Source: Terrimicrobiaceae bacterium (lineage in GTDB: Bacteria; Verrucomicrobiota; Verrucomicrobiia; Chthoniobacterales; JAATET01). Taken from it: a stretch of 32,774 nucleotides of DNA. The stretch spans positions 1 to 32,774 of the forward strand of contig JAQTOP010000034.1 of assembly GCA_028713285.1 (NCBI GenBank), written 5' to 3'. How positions within the stretch are numbered: the first letter of the stretch is position 1; every line of letters starts with the position of its first letter. Under the pieces are notes generated by a model, which had not been told where the DNA came from, ran no database searches, and worked only from the letters and a program-made list of their open reading frames with translations. Of the stretch, positions 10,847 to 17,932 are shown in pieces. Made by a program: the position numbers and the translations under genes.

Positions 10847-11977
10847 TTGAAAATATCCATTCCCAGCGAAACGCTTTATGGCGAAACGCGCGCGGCGATG
10901 ACGCCTGCCGGCGCCGCCAGGCTGGTCAAGCTCGGCGCACAGGTCGAAGTCGAGGCCGGCATCGGGCTCGGCGCGGGTTTTTCGGATGAAGCCTACCTCA
11001 AAGCCGGAGCCACGCTGTCCGGCGATCATCGGAGTCTCCTGGAATCCGCCGACATGGTCCTGCGCCTGCGCAAACCGCCATCCGGAGAAATTCCTTTTCT
11101 CAAGCCGGGTTGCATCCACGCCAGCCTGCTCGATCCCTTCGACGGGAGGGAACTGATCGAAAAACTGGCCGCGCAGGGCGTGAGCGCGATCGGCATGGAG
11201 TTCATTCCGCGCACCACCCGCGCGCAGAAAATGGACGTGCTCTCCTCGCAGGCGAACCTCGCCGGCTACGAGGCCGTTATTCTCGCCGCGCGTTACTCGA
11301 ACCAGATCCTGCCCATGATGACCACGGCCGCGGGAACGATCCTCCCCGCGAAAGTCTTCGTCATCGGCGTCGGAGTCGCCGGCCTGCAGGCCATCGCCAC
11401 CGCAAAGCGGCTCGGAGCAAAGGTAACCGCCTACGACCCCCGGCCCGAAGTCGAGGAGCAGGTCAAATCCCTCGCCGCGCAATTCCTGAAAATCGACCTC
11501 GGCGAAATCGGAAGGACGAAGGACGGCTACGCGAAGGCGCTGACCGCGGAGCAGATTCAAACGCAGCGCGACGTGATGAAAAAAACATGCGCCGATTCGG
11601 ACATCGTGATCACCGCCGCGCAGGTGTTTGGAAAACGCGCGCCGATTCTCGTCACCGCGGAAATGCTCGACGCCATGAAGCCAGGCAGCGTCGTCGTCGA
11701 TCTCGCCGTGGAAACCGGCGGCAATGTCGAAGGCCTCGAATACGACCAGGTGACCGATCGCAAGGGCGTGAAGATCGTCGGCATCGCCAACCTTCCGGGG
11801 CGTGTTCCGCTCCACGCGAGCCAGGTCTATGCCGCCAACCTCGTCGGCCTCGTGGAGGAATTCTGGGACAAGGAAAGCAACGCCTTCGCGCTCAAACTCG
11901 ACGACGAGATCATCCAGGGCTGCCTCGTCACTCACGCCGGAAAAATCGTAAACCCCAAACTCGCCATCGCGAACTGA
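10847..11977 (+). CDS. pntA: NAD(P) transhydrogenase subunit alpha, part 1 (NAD(H)-binding)
   Basis: This is a 376-residue soluble domain I of the proton-translocating transhydrogenase, which binds NAD(H). The N-terminus KISIPSETLYGETRAAMTPAG is the usual opening. RARs-type loop residues include SQANLAGYEAVILAA, the nucleotide fold is VFVIGVGVAGLQAIATAKRLGAKVTAYDPRPEVEEQVKSL (read as separate blocks), and the C-terminal FALKLDDEIIQGCLVTHAG is typical. It ends before the membrane segments, which a separate gene supplies five bases downstream. The start is TTG 10847; no nearby ATG gives the conserved N-terminus. The 121 bases upstream hold an imperfect GCATTGC/GCAATGC hairpin (10740-10792) of unknown meaning. 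Confidence 0.93.
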   Translation: MKISIPSETLYGETRAAMTPAGAARLVKLGAQVEVEAGIGLGAGFSDEAYLKAGATLSGDHRSLLESADMVLRLRKPPSGEIPFLKPGCIHASLLDPFDGRELIEKLAAQGVSAIGMEFIPRTTRAQKMDVLSSQANLAGYEAVILAARYSNQILPMMTTAAGTILPAKVFVIGVGVAGLQAIATAKRLGAKVTAYDPRPEVEEQVKSLAAQFLKIDLGEIGRTKDGYAKALTAEQIQTQRDVMKKTCADSDIVITAAQVFGKRAPILVTAEMLDAMKPGSVVVDLAVETGGNVEGLEYDQVTDRKGVKIVGIANLPGRVPLHASQVYAANLVGLVEEFWDKESNAFALKLDDEIIQGCLVTHAGKIVNPKLAIAN

Positions 11978-11981
11978 GCCC

Positions 11982-12257
11982 ATGGATGCCAACGTCCTCT
12001 TCATCTTCGTCCTCGCGATCTTCGTGGGCTTCGAAGTCGTGTCGAAAGTCCCCTCGATGCTGCACACGCCGCTCATGTCGGGCACGAATGCGATCCACGG
12101 CATCATCCTGTTCGGCGGCATCCTCGTCCTCGCGGATGCGGACACCACCCTTGCGCGATCGGTCGGATTCGCCGCCGTGATTTTCGGCGCCGCGAACGTC
12201 TTCGGCGGCTTCATGGTCACCGATCGCATGCTCCAAATGTTCCGGAAAAAGAAATGA
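11982..12257 (+). CDS. pntAB: NAD(P) transhydrogenase subunit alpha, part 2 (membrane)
   Basis: This 91-residue protein has three hydrophobic segments: LFIFVLAIFVGFEVV, GIILFGGILVLADA and GFAAVIFGAANVFGGFMV, and a basic end RKKK. The motif KVPSMLHTPLMSGTNAIHGI is characteristic of the membrane part of PntA, which helps build the proton channel with PntB. Splitting alpha into two short subunits is known from Rhodospirillum-type transhydrogenases. It sits five bases after pntAA and overlaps pntB by four bases (ATGA), so the three subunits are coupled. Confidence 0.93.
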   Translation: MDANVLFIFVLAIFVGFEVVSKVPSMLHTPLMSGTNAIHGIILFGGILVLADADTTLARSVGFAAVIFGAANVFGGFMVTDRMLQMFRKKK

Positions 12258-13669
12258 GTTCCGCGATCGCTCTCGTTTTCATCGGCGTCTCCGTCCTGTT
12301 CCTCGCCGGCATCAAGCTGCTGAGCTCGCCCAGAACCGCGCGCATCGGCAATCTCGTCGCCGCGACGGGCATGCTCATCGGGCTTTTCGCCCTGCACGAT
12401 CGCGCCGGAAATTCCGTCTGGGCGCACGGCTGGAATTTCAACTTCACCCTCATCGCCCTCGGCATCGTCGTCGGATTGCTCGTGGGCGCGGCCGGCGCGT
12501 ATTCCGTAAAGATGACCGCGATGCCGCAGATGGTCGCGCTCTTCAACGGCCTCGGCGGCGGCGCGGCCGCGCTCGTCGCCGGCCTCGAGTTTCTCCCCGG
12601 CGCGCGCAGCCCGTCCGGCATCGCGGCGTTCACCGCCGGTTCCATGCTCTTCGCCACGGTGATCGGCTCGCTCTCGTTCTCCGGCAGCATCGTCGCGTAT
12701 CTGAAACTGGAGGGAAAATTCGAACGCCCCTGCACGTTCCCGGGGCTGAATATCCTCAACGGCGCGATCCTGCTGGCGATCCTCGCGCTGTGCGGCTGGC
12801 TCACGTTCGAGCCCGCGGACAGCCGGGCCGCCGCCGTGTTCGTCGGGATGTTCTCGCTCGCGGTGTTCTTCGGCGTCGCCATGGTCATGCCCATCGGCGG
12901 CGCGGACATGCCGGTCGTCATTTCGCTGCTCAATTCCTTCACCGGCCTCGCGGTCGCGGCGGACGGCTTTGCGATCAACAACCTCGCCATGGTCGTCGCG
13001 GGAACCCTCGTCGGCTCCTCCGGCACCCTGCTCACGCTGCTCATGTGCCGCGCCATGAACCGCCCGGTGACGAACGTCCTGTTCGGCGCGTTCGGCTCCG
13101 GCGGCGGCGCGCGGGCGGCGGCGGGCGGAGTCGCGGGAGCGATCAAGCCCATCCAGGCCGACGAAGCCGCGCTGCTGCTCGTCTATGCGCAGCGTGTCGT
13201 GATCGTCCCCGGCTACGGCATGGCGGTCGCGCAGGCCCAGCATCAGGTGCGCGAACTCGCCGACGAACTCGGCAAACGCGGCGTGGAAACGCAATTTGCC
13301 ATCCATCCCGTCGCCGGCCGCATGCCCGGCCACATGAACGTGCTGCTCGCCGAGGCGAACGTCTCCTACGAGCAGCTCTGCGAAATGGAGGCCATCAATC
13401 CCACGATGGACCGCGTGGACGTTTGCCTCGTAATCGGCGCGAACGACGTGGTGAACCCCGCCGCGCACGAGGACAAGACCAGCCCGATCCACGGCATGCC
13501 GATCATCGAAGCGGAGCGCGCAAGGAACGTCATCGTGATGAAGCGCTCGATGGCCGCGGGATTCGCAGGCATCGAGAACCACCTCTTCTCCCGCGACAAC
13601 ACGCGCATGCTCTTCGGCGACGCCAGGGCCTCCCTCAGCGAGATCGTCGCCGCGGTGAAGATGAGTTGA
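12254..13669 (+). CDS. pntB: NAD(P) transhydrogenase subunit beta
   Basis: This 471-residue subunit combines the rest of the proton channel (about nine membrane segments, residues 1-260) with the NADP(H)-binding domain III. Family marks are GAAGAYSVKMTAMPQMVALFNG (read as adjacent blocks), a membrane run through FGVAMVMPIGGADMPVVISLLNS, then VIVPGYGMAVAQAQHQVREL, FAIHPVAGRMPGHMNVLLAEA, DVCLVIGANDVVNPAA and the ending RDNTRMLFGDA. The complex uses the proton gradient to make NADPH from NADH. It is the last gene of the pnt operon. Confidence 0.96.
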   Translation: MSSAIALVFIGVSVLFLAGIKLLSSPRTARIGNLVAATGMLIGLFALHDRAGNSVWAHGWNFNFTLIALGIVVGLLVGAAGAYSVKMTAMPQMVALFNGLGGGAAALVAGLEFLPGARSPSGIAAFTAGSMLFATVIGSLSFSGSIVAYLKLEGKFERPCTFPGLNILNGAILLAILALCGWLTFEPADSRAAAVFVGMFSLAVFFGVAMVMPIGGADMPVVISLLNSFTGLAVAADGFAINNLAMVVAGTLVGSSGTLLTLLMCRAMNRPVTNVLFGAFGSGGGARAAAGGVAGAIKPIQADEAALLLVYAQRVVIVPGYGMAVAQAQHQVRELADELGKRGVETQFAIHPVAGRMPGHMNVLLAEANVSYEQLCEMEAINPTMDRVDVCLVIGANDVVNPAAHEDKTSPIHGMPIIEAERARNVIVMKRSMAAGFAGIENHLFSRDNTRMLFGDARASLSEIVAAVKMS

Positions 13670-13707
13670 CGCGTCGTCACCTGGTCAGGACGAGCCTTGA
13701 TCAATCC

Positions 13708-13736
13708 TTCACAACGAAGAATGTAGGACTTTTAAT
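13708..13736 (+). promoter_or_regulatory. Candidate sigma70-type promoter for vapBC
   Basis: A TTCACA hexamer (13708-13713) and a TTTAAT hexamer (13731-13736) are separated by exactly 17 bases. Each matches the E. coli consensus at five of six positions. The stretch is clearly richer in A/T than its surroundings, lies between the pntB stop and the vapB start, and would place the transcript start near 13743, about 30 bases before the ATG. This is a consensus match only, and sigma preferences of this organism are unknown. Confidence 0.5.
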
Positions 13737-13773
13737 TTTTGACTTACTTTCGAGCGCGAGTCACCTTTTCTCC

Positions 13774-14010
13774 ATGGCAACCGCGGAATCCGTCACGTTC
13801 ACGACGAAGGGCCAGGTCGTCATCCCCGCGCGCCTGCGCCGGCAGTTCGAAATCAAGGCGGGCACGCAGGCGACCGTCGTCGCCACGCCCGACGGCATCC
13901 TGCTCAAGCCCATCACCCGCGCTTACATCCACAGCCTGTCCGGTTCATTGAAAGGCAAGGGCATCTTGAAATCGCTCACTGCCGACCGCCAGCGCGAACG
14001 GGATCTGTAG
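13774..14010 (+). CDS. vapB: AbrB/MazE-type antitoxin (VapB-like)
   Basis: This 78-residue protein opens with the SpoVT/AbrB swapped-hairpin DNA-binding domain: VTFTTKGQVVIPARLRRQFEIKAGTQ (two adjacent blocks), then VVATPDGILLKPIT. The charged C-terminal tail (about 48-78, ending TADRQRERDL) would wrap around and neutralise the toxin. The PIN toxin gene starts two bases downstream. As in other TA pairs, the protein complex probably represses the promoter at 13708-13736. Start ATG 13774 gives the canonical N-terminus. Confidence 0.9.
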   Translation: MATAESVTFTTKGQVVIPARLRRQFEIKAGTQATVVATPDGILLKPITRAYIHSLSGSLKGKGILKSLTADRQRERDL

Positions 14011-14012
14011 CC

Positions 14013-14420
14013 ATGGCGCGACGGATTCTGGACAGTTGGGCGCTCATCGCCTTCTTCGAGGACGAATATCCCGCCGTCACCGCAGCGGTCGCCGGGATGC
14101 TCGACTCCGCCTCAAGAGGAACCGACCAGCTCGCCATGAGCATCGTAAATTGGGGCGAGATTTATTACACCGTGATGCGGGAAGTCTCGCAGCAGTCCGC
14201 CGACGAGCACGCGGCAAAAATCGCCTCGCTCCCGATCGAACTCGTTCCCGCAGACCGGGCGCTCACCCAGCTCGCCGCGACATTCAAGGCCCGCCACCGC
14301 ATTTCCTATGCCGACGCCTTCGCCGCCGCGCTGGCAAAGGAGCGCAAGGCCGAAGTGGTCACCGGCGACCCGGAGTTCAAGGCGCTCAAAGGCGAAATCG
14401 CCATTCACTGGCTGAAATAG
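14013..14420 (+). CDS. vapC: PIN-domain ribonuclease toxin (VapC-like)
   Basis: This 135-residue PIN-domain protein has the metal-binding acidic residues in place: D7 (ILDSWALIAFFE), E49 (SIVNWGEIYY), D101 (ISYADAFAAALA) and D119 (VVTGDPEFKAL). Such toxins cleave tRNA or rRNA when freed from their antitoxin. The gene follows vapB with a two-base gap. No residue expected for activity is missing, so the pair looks intact. The target RNA cannot be told from sequence. Confidence 0.92.
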   Translation: MARRILDSWALIAFFEDEYPAVTAAVAGMLDSASRGTDQLAMSIVNWGEIYYTVMREVSQQSADEHAAKIASLPIELVPADRALTQLAATFKARHRISYADAFAAALAKERKAEVVTGDPEFKALKGEIAIHWLK

Positions 14421-14474
14421 GTTCCCGCGCCGGCGGTCCTGCAGATTCCGGTTCCTGGCATCTCCCTGTTTTGG

Positions 14475-14501
14475 GGCTGATACGTTCAGGTTTTATCAGC
14501 C
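14475..14501 (+). repeat. Perfect 8-bp hairpin downstream of vapC
   Basis: The arms GGCTGATA (14475-14482) and TATCAGCC (14494-14501) are perfect complements around an 11-base loop, 54 bases after the vapC stop. The T content lies in the loop and just upstream rather than after the stem, so it is a poor intrinsic terminator in either direction. It may be an RNA-stability element or a remnant of a small mobile repeat. Together with the terminator at 14586 it accounts for most of the 226-base gap between vapC and the DUF3800 gene. Confidence 0.4.
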
Positions 14502-14585
14502 AAGACTTTGAACTATCGCCAAAACCCGATCCCAAGCCCGGCTTGACACCACGGCCATGGCGGCTGATGTTTCCACCGGATTAAA

Positions 14586-14648
14586 CCCCGGCCCGAACTG
14601 GCACCGTATGGTGAGCTTTCCGCAAGGATAGGGCCGGGGTCTTCTTTT
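14586..14648 (+). terminator. Bidirectional terminator with a structured loop
   Basis: CCCCGGCCC (14586-14594) and GGGCCGGGG (14631-14639) form a perfect 9-bp stem. It is followed on the + strand by TCTTCTTTT and on the - strand by TTTAAT. It lies between the convergent vapC and DUF3800 genes and touches the DUF3800 stop codon, so it can end transcription from both sides. The 36-base loop is itself structured: CACC/GGTG around GTAT, and CTTTCC/GGATAG (one U-U mismatch) closed by a GCAA tetraloop. That makes a three-way-junction-like RNA, more elaborate than a normal terminator. Confidence 0.6.
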
Positions 14649-15276
14649 ACTTCGGCCAGAATTGCACTGAAAATTCGCGATGCCGGATGATCCTTCGATA
14701 ATTCTGCGCGTCGCTTTTCTCCCCGTAACTCCGCGCCAGTGCGCCGCACACCATGTCCGCCAGTTGGAGCAGATTGTTCCGCCTCGAATCCTGGATTTTC
14801 ACCTTTCGGATCGCGCGACTTGGAGACTTGGGATCGTTCACGCGCCTGCGCAGATAGGTTACCAGTTGCTGCCGAAATTTCTCGGAGCCGCTGCCATCAA
14901 TGACGACCGTCGCAGCGTCAAGATACGGCTTTGCGTTCTCAAACACCAGACTGCACGCGTATTTGTAAAACGAATCCCGAAACTGAAATCCCGGCCCCGC
15001 CAACTTCATCTTGTTGATGACGATTCCAAAATAAAGGAATTCGTAGGGCGAAACCGCCGCGAGAAACTGCTCCCGCAGGTCGCCGCGCAGCTTGTTGAAG
15101 TGGAACTCGAAACCCTCCGCGAATCGCCACTCCCGCCTCAGCAGACCGATTCGCTGATCGGCGGCGACAGCCTCCTCATGATCTTCAAAAACCACCATCG
15201 CGACGGTGAAATACAGCGAGGATCCCTCAGCCAGCTTCATTCCCGGATCGCCGGATTCGTCGATGAAGACCAGCAT
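14647..15276 (-). CDS. DUF3800 family protein
   Basis: This 209-residue protein begins MLVFIDESGDPG, the defining N-terminal motif of DUF3800. It also has the central VVIDGSGSEKF and the C-terminal DSRRNNLLQLADMVCGALARS, which supplies further conserved Asp residues. From memory the family is thought to have an RNase H-like fold and is frequent in accessory regions and near defence genes, but no activity is established. The start at 15276 gives the canonical opening. The gene is alone on its strand and converges on vapBC. Function unknown; the family call is firm. Confidence 0.88.
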   Translation of the reverse strand: MLVFIDESGDPGMKLAEGSSLYFTVAMVVFEDHEEAVAADQRIGLLRREWRFAEGFEFHFNKLRGDLREQFLAAVSPYEFLYFGIVINKMKLAGPGFQFRDSFYKYACSLVFENAKPYLDAATVVIDGSGSEKFRQQLVTYLRRRVNDPKSPSRAIRKVKIQDSRRNNLLQLADMVCGALARSYGEKSDAQNYRRIIRHREFSVQFWPK

Positions 15277-15330
15277 TACCGAATGTTATCGGCGCCGCCG
15301 ATTTGAATCCATCGTTTTGCTCCTCCTCGT

Positions 15331-15359
15331 CGCCAGAGCCACCAAACCCATCTCTGGCG
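15331..15359 (+). repeat. Perfect 8-bp inverted repeat in the DUF3800/XRE gap
   Basis: CGCCAGAG (15331-15338) and CTCTGGCG (15352-15359) pair perfectly around 13 bases. The feature lies in the 217-base space between two divergently read genes (DUF3800 to the left, the XRE regulator to the right). It could be an operator for the XRE protein or a simple hairpin. Nearby, TCGGC/GCCGA (about 15289-15301) forms a shorter hairpin beside the DUF3800 start. No convincing small ORF was found in the gap, including any HigB/RelE-like toxin. Confidence 0.35.
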
Positions 15360-15493
15360 GACCTTCAGCGCAAGACCTTCCTCCCTGCACGCCTTCGCGT
15401 GATCCCATCTCCATCGACTTTGCCGAAAAATCCACCCCCGGGTAACCTCCGGTTGAAAATTCCTGCCGCCGACTGGATGAGAAGGAATCCGAA

Positions 15494-15859
15494 ATGAAAA
15501 AGACCAATTTTGACCGCTACCTCGAAGAGCAACTGGCGGACCCCGCATTTGCCTCCCGCTTCAAACAAGCCGGCGAGGCATGGGATGTCGCCCTCCAGAT
15601 CGCCGCCGCCCGGACCCGGGCCGGCCTTTCCCAGGGGGAGCTCGCCCGCCGGCTCAAGACCTCGCAGCAACAAATCAGCCGCCTGGAATCACCCGGCTAC
15701 GAAGGCCATTCGCTGAGCATGCTGCGCCGCGTGGCGGCCGCCCTGAACGTCCGCGTTCGCGTCCGCTTCGAGCGGGAAACTCAATCCCCGCGCGTCGCCG
15801 AAAAGGCGACCCGCTACGCCGTCAAACCCCGGACCAAAGACCGGTCCCGAAAGGGCTGA
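15494..15859 (+). CDS. XRE-family helix-turn-helix protein (HigA-like)
   Basis: This 121-residue protein has a Cro/C1-type HTH at about residues 34-88: ALQIAAARTRAGLSQGELARRLKTSQQQISRLESP (adjacent blocks), then SLSMLRRVAAALNVRVRVRFE. The N-terminal helix segment and basic tail match HigA-type antitoxins, in which the HTH protein is preceded by a RelE-fold toxin. No toxin frame is visible upstream, so this is an orphan antitoxin or a free-standing regulator. It has one of the better ribosome sites in the window, GAAGGA (15481-15486), seven bases before ATG 15494. Confidence 0.8.
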   Translation: MKKTNFDRYLEEQLADPAFASRFKQAGEAWDVALQIAAARTRAGLSQGELARRLKTSQQQISRLESPGYEGHSLSMLRRVAAALNVRVRVRFERETQSPRVAEKATRYAVKPRTKDRSRKG

Positions 15860-16041
15860 AAGACGGCCTGCAAAAGCACGCGACAAGCGCAAAAGACTGC
15901 GACCGACGAGCTCGCTATCGGTGAACTCCGGCGGCACCCACATCGGCGACTGCTTGTGCCTTAAGATGCTCAGCCGCATGGTTGGGGCGAGCTTCACTTT
16001 TGTAGCCTATCGTCCACAGACGAGACGGCATTGTCGGGCGC

Positions 16042-16281
16042 ATGATGCACCGCATGCCCCTTCGCGACCGGACTCTTTCCGCTTTCGGTAGAAACGTCGC
16101 CAAACTCCGCTCCGACCGCGGCTTTTCTCAGGACAGACTTGCCGAAAAGTCAGACCTGGATCGGACCTACGTGAGCGGCATTGAGCGCGGTGTTCGGAAC
16201 CCGGGAATCAAGACAGTCCTGAAAATCGCGAAGGCTCTAAATGCCAGCCTTGACGACCTCTGCAAGGGAGTATCCGCGTGA
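16042..16281 (+). CDS. Small XRE regulator, controller-protein-like
   Basis: This 79-residue protein is essentially one Cro/C1-type HTH domain: AFGRNVAKLRSDRGFSQDRLAEKSDLDRTYVSGIERGVRNPGIKTVLKIAKALNASLDDL (adjacent blocks). The DRTYVSGIERG recognition region is close to that of many R-M controller proteins and of HTH proteins next to 5mC methyltransferases. Its stop overlaps the methyltransferase GTG by four bases, so the two are coupled and it probably controls the operon. ATG 16042, 16045 and 16054 are all possible starts. A small inverted repeat, CGTC-CACA-GACG (16011-16022), lies 19 bases before the start and is a weak operator candidate; the rest of the 182-base gap from 15860 shows nothing clear. 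Confidence 0.85.
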   Translation: MMHRMPLRDRTLSAFGRNVAKLRSDRGFSQDRLAEKSDLDRTYVSGIERGVRNPGIKTVLKIAKALNASLDDLCKGVSA

Positions 16282-17930
16282 CTCCCCCTCCAACATTCAT
16301 CGATCTATTTTGCGGTTGCGGAGGTTTCTCGCTCGGTATGGAGCGCGCGGGATTTCGTTGCATTGCGGCGGTCGATTTCAACGAGGAAGCCATCGCAACT
16401 TTCAAAGCCAACTTCCGCCGCGACATTCACGTAACGTGCAAGGATCTGTCCAAATATTCCCCCGCGAAACTGGCGGCGAAACTTGGAACGAATACTGTCG
16501 ACGTCATTGTCGGTGGCCCACCCTGTCAGGGATTCTCCACCGTGCGGCAAGCGGACTCCGCCAATCACGGCTCTCGTGTCCGCCGCGATAAACGCCGTTA
16601 TCTCTTTCGCATTTTTCTGGAATACGTTGCCGCATTCAGGCCGCGAATTTTCGTGATGGAGAATGTGCTTGGCATCCAGAGCGCAGCCAAGGGCAAGTTC
16701 TTCACCCTCGTCCAGTCGGAAGCCCGCGCGCTCGGATACCGCGTTCAAGCGCAGGTGGAGCAAGCCTGGCATCTTGGAGTGCCTCAAAAGCGCCGCCGCC
16801 AATTGATCATCGGCGTGCGCGCAGATATTCCCGGCTATTTCCCAAGCGAGCTCCGCCCTTCTTCCCGTGTAGGCGAGCATGTTTCCCCAACACTCTGGGA
16901 CGCAATCGGCGATCTTCCGCCCCTCTTTGCCGGCACAGGCATTGAGGAATGCGAATACGATCTCGCCCGCCGGGCTACAATTCTGAGCAGCCGGGGCGAG
17001 ATCGCCAGACACTATCTCGAAGACATTCTCGAAGTTTCAAAAGCGAAATCTCTTACGGCTCACCGCGCCCGCCCACACAGCGACCGTGATCTTCGGGATT
17101 TCAGTCTCCTACGGGAAGGCGAGCATTCCGGGGAAGCTGAGGCCCGGGGAGTGTCGATGGAATTTACCTACACCCGCACATGCTTTACTGACCGCTACAA
17201 ACGCCAGCATCGCGAGGATCAGTGTTCCACCATCGTTGCGCATCTGAGCAAGGATGGCTTGGGATTCATCCATCCAAACCAGCTACGCTCTCTCACTCCG
17301 CGTGAAGCGGCCCGTGTGCAAAGTTTTCCGGATTGGTTTAAGTTTCCGGTCGCTCGCACCCACCAATTTCGATTGATTGGCAACGCCGTGCCGCCACTTG
17401 TCGCCGAAGCTGTAGGCGAGGAGCTTAAAGCGTTTCTTGCCGGCGAAACAATCGAAGACAATTCGAGCCAATGGGGTGACGATGCATTTCCGCAGAGCGA
17501 GGCACAAGCTGTAGCATGGCTTAAGCCTTTGTTTGACCTTCCGCCCACAGCACTTCGGAAACTGGGCGACGAAACATTTAAACGGGCGTGGTCCGCAATC
17601 TCTTTTATATATGCAGGTTTGCATCCGGACGGCGCGCTCGATCACGGGGATGCAATCAGCCGCGATGGATTTGAAGATTATCCGCCTATAAGCGATTTGG
17701 AACCTCGTCTGCTAGCGCCCTACTACGAGCGCAGTGGATGGCCGGTAATTCTCGCCCCGATTGCTCGTGAGGCTTGGCGCCGCTTTCGAAATGAACAGTT
17801 AACCGATGAGGCGTTTTACTGCTGCGAAGCGCAGAAAGCGGGTATGAGCCATCGCGATCAAAAAAAACATCTCGTGTTGCGAGCAGTCTCGCATCAAGTG
17901 CTTCCCGCCCAACTACACCAAAACAACTAA
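16278..17930 (+). CDS. DNA (cytosine-5)-methyltransferase with C-terminal extension
   Basis: The 550-residue enzyme has all core C5-methyltransferase motifs in order: motif I FIDLFCGCGGFSLG (7-20), motif IV GGPPCQGFS with catalytic Cys83, motif VI ENV (129-131), motif VIII QKRRR (170-174), a target-recognition region about 190-335 (ARPHSDRDLRDF, STIVAHLSKDGLGFIHP), motif IX LTPREAARVQSFPDWF and motif X GNAVPP (368-373). The catalytic part ends near 390; about 160 extra residues follow, helical in look and of no family I recognise. It transfers methyl from SAM to C5 of cytosine in a target that cannot be read from sequence. GTG 16278 overlaps the regulator stop. Base composition is less GC-rich than the flanks. 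Confidence 0.95.
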   Translation: MTPPPTFIDLFCGCGGFSLGMERAGFRCIAAVDFNEEAIATFKANFRRDIHVTCKDLSKYSPAKLAAKLGTNTVDVIVGGPPCQGFSTVRQADSANHGSRVRRDKRRYLFRIFLEYVAAFRPRIFVMENVLGIQSAAKGKFFTLVQSEARALGYRVQAQVEQAWHLGVPQKRRRQLIIGVRADIPGYFPSELRPSSRVGEHVSPTLWDAIGDLPPLFAGTGIEECEYDLARRATILSSRGEIARHYLEDILEVSKAKSLTAHRARPHSDRDLRDFSLLREGEHSGEAEARGVSMEFTYTRTCFTDRYKRQHREDQCSTIVAHLSKDGLGFIHPNQLRSLTPREAARVQSFPDWFKFPVARTHQFRLIGNAVPPLVAEAVGEELKAFLAGETIEDNSSQWGDDAFPQSEAQAVAWLKPLFDLPPTALRKLGDETFKRAWSAISFIYAGLHPDGALDHGDAISRDGFEDYPPISDLEPRLLAPYYERSGWPVILAPIAREAWRRFRNEQLTDEAFYCCEAQKAGMSHRDQKKHLVLRAVSHQVLPAQLHQNN

Positions 17931-17932
17931 AT

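Noticed and set aside
14560-14648. Hammerhead or other ribozyme or riboswitch
   Set aside because: A CTGATG near 14563 recalls the hammerhead core, but the following GAAA and stem arrangement are missing; no known riboswitch consensus fits.
15303-15497. Small plus-strand ORF as toxin partner of the XRE gene
   Set aside because: The Pro/Ser-rich translation has no RelE/HigB pattern, no ribosome site, and overlaps a hairpin.
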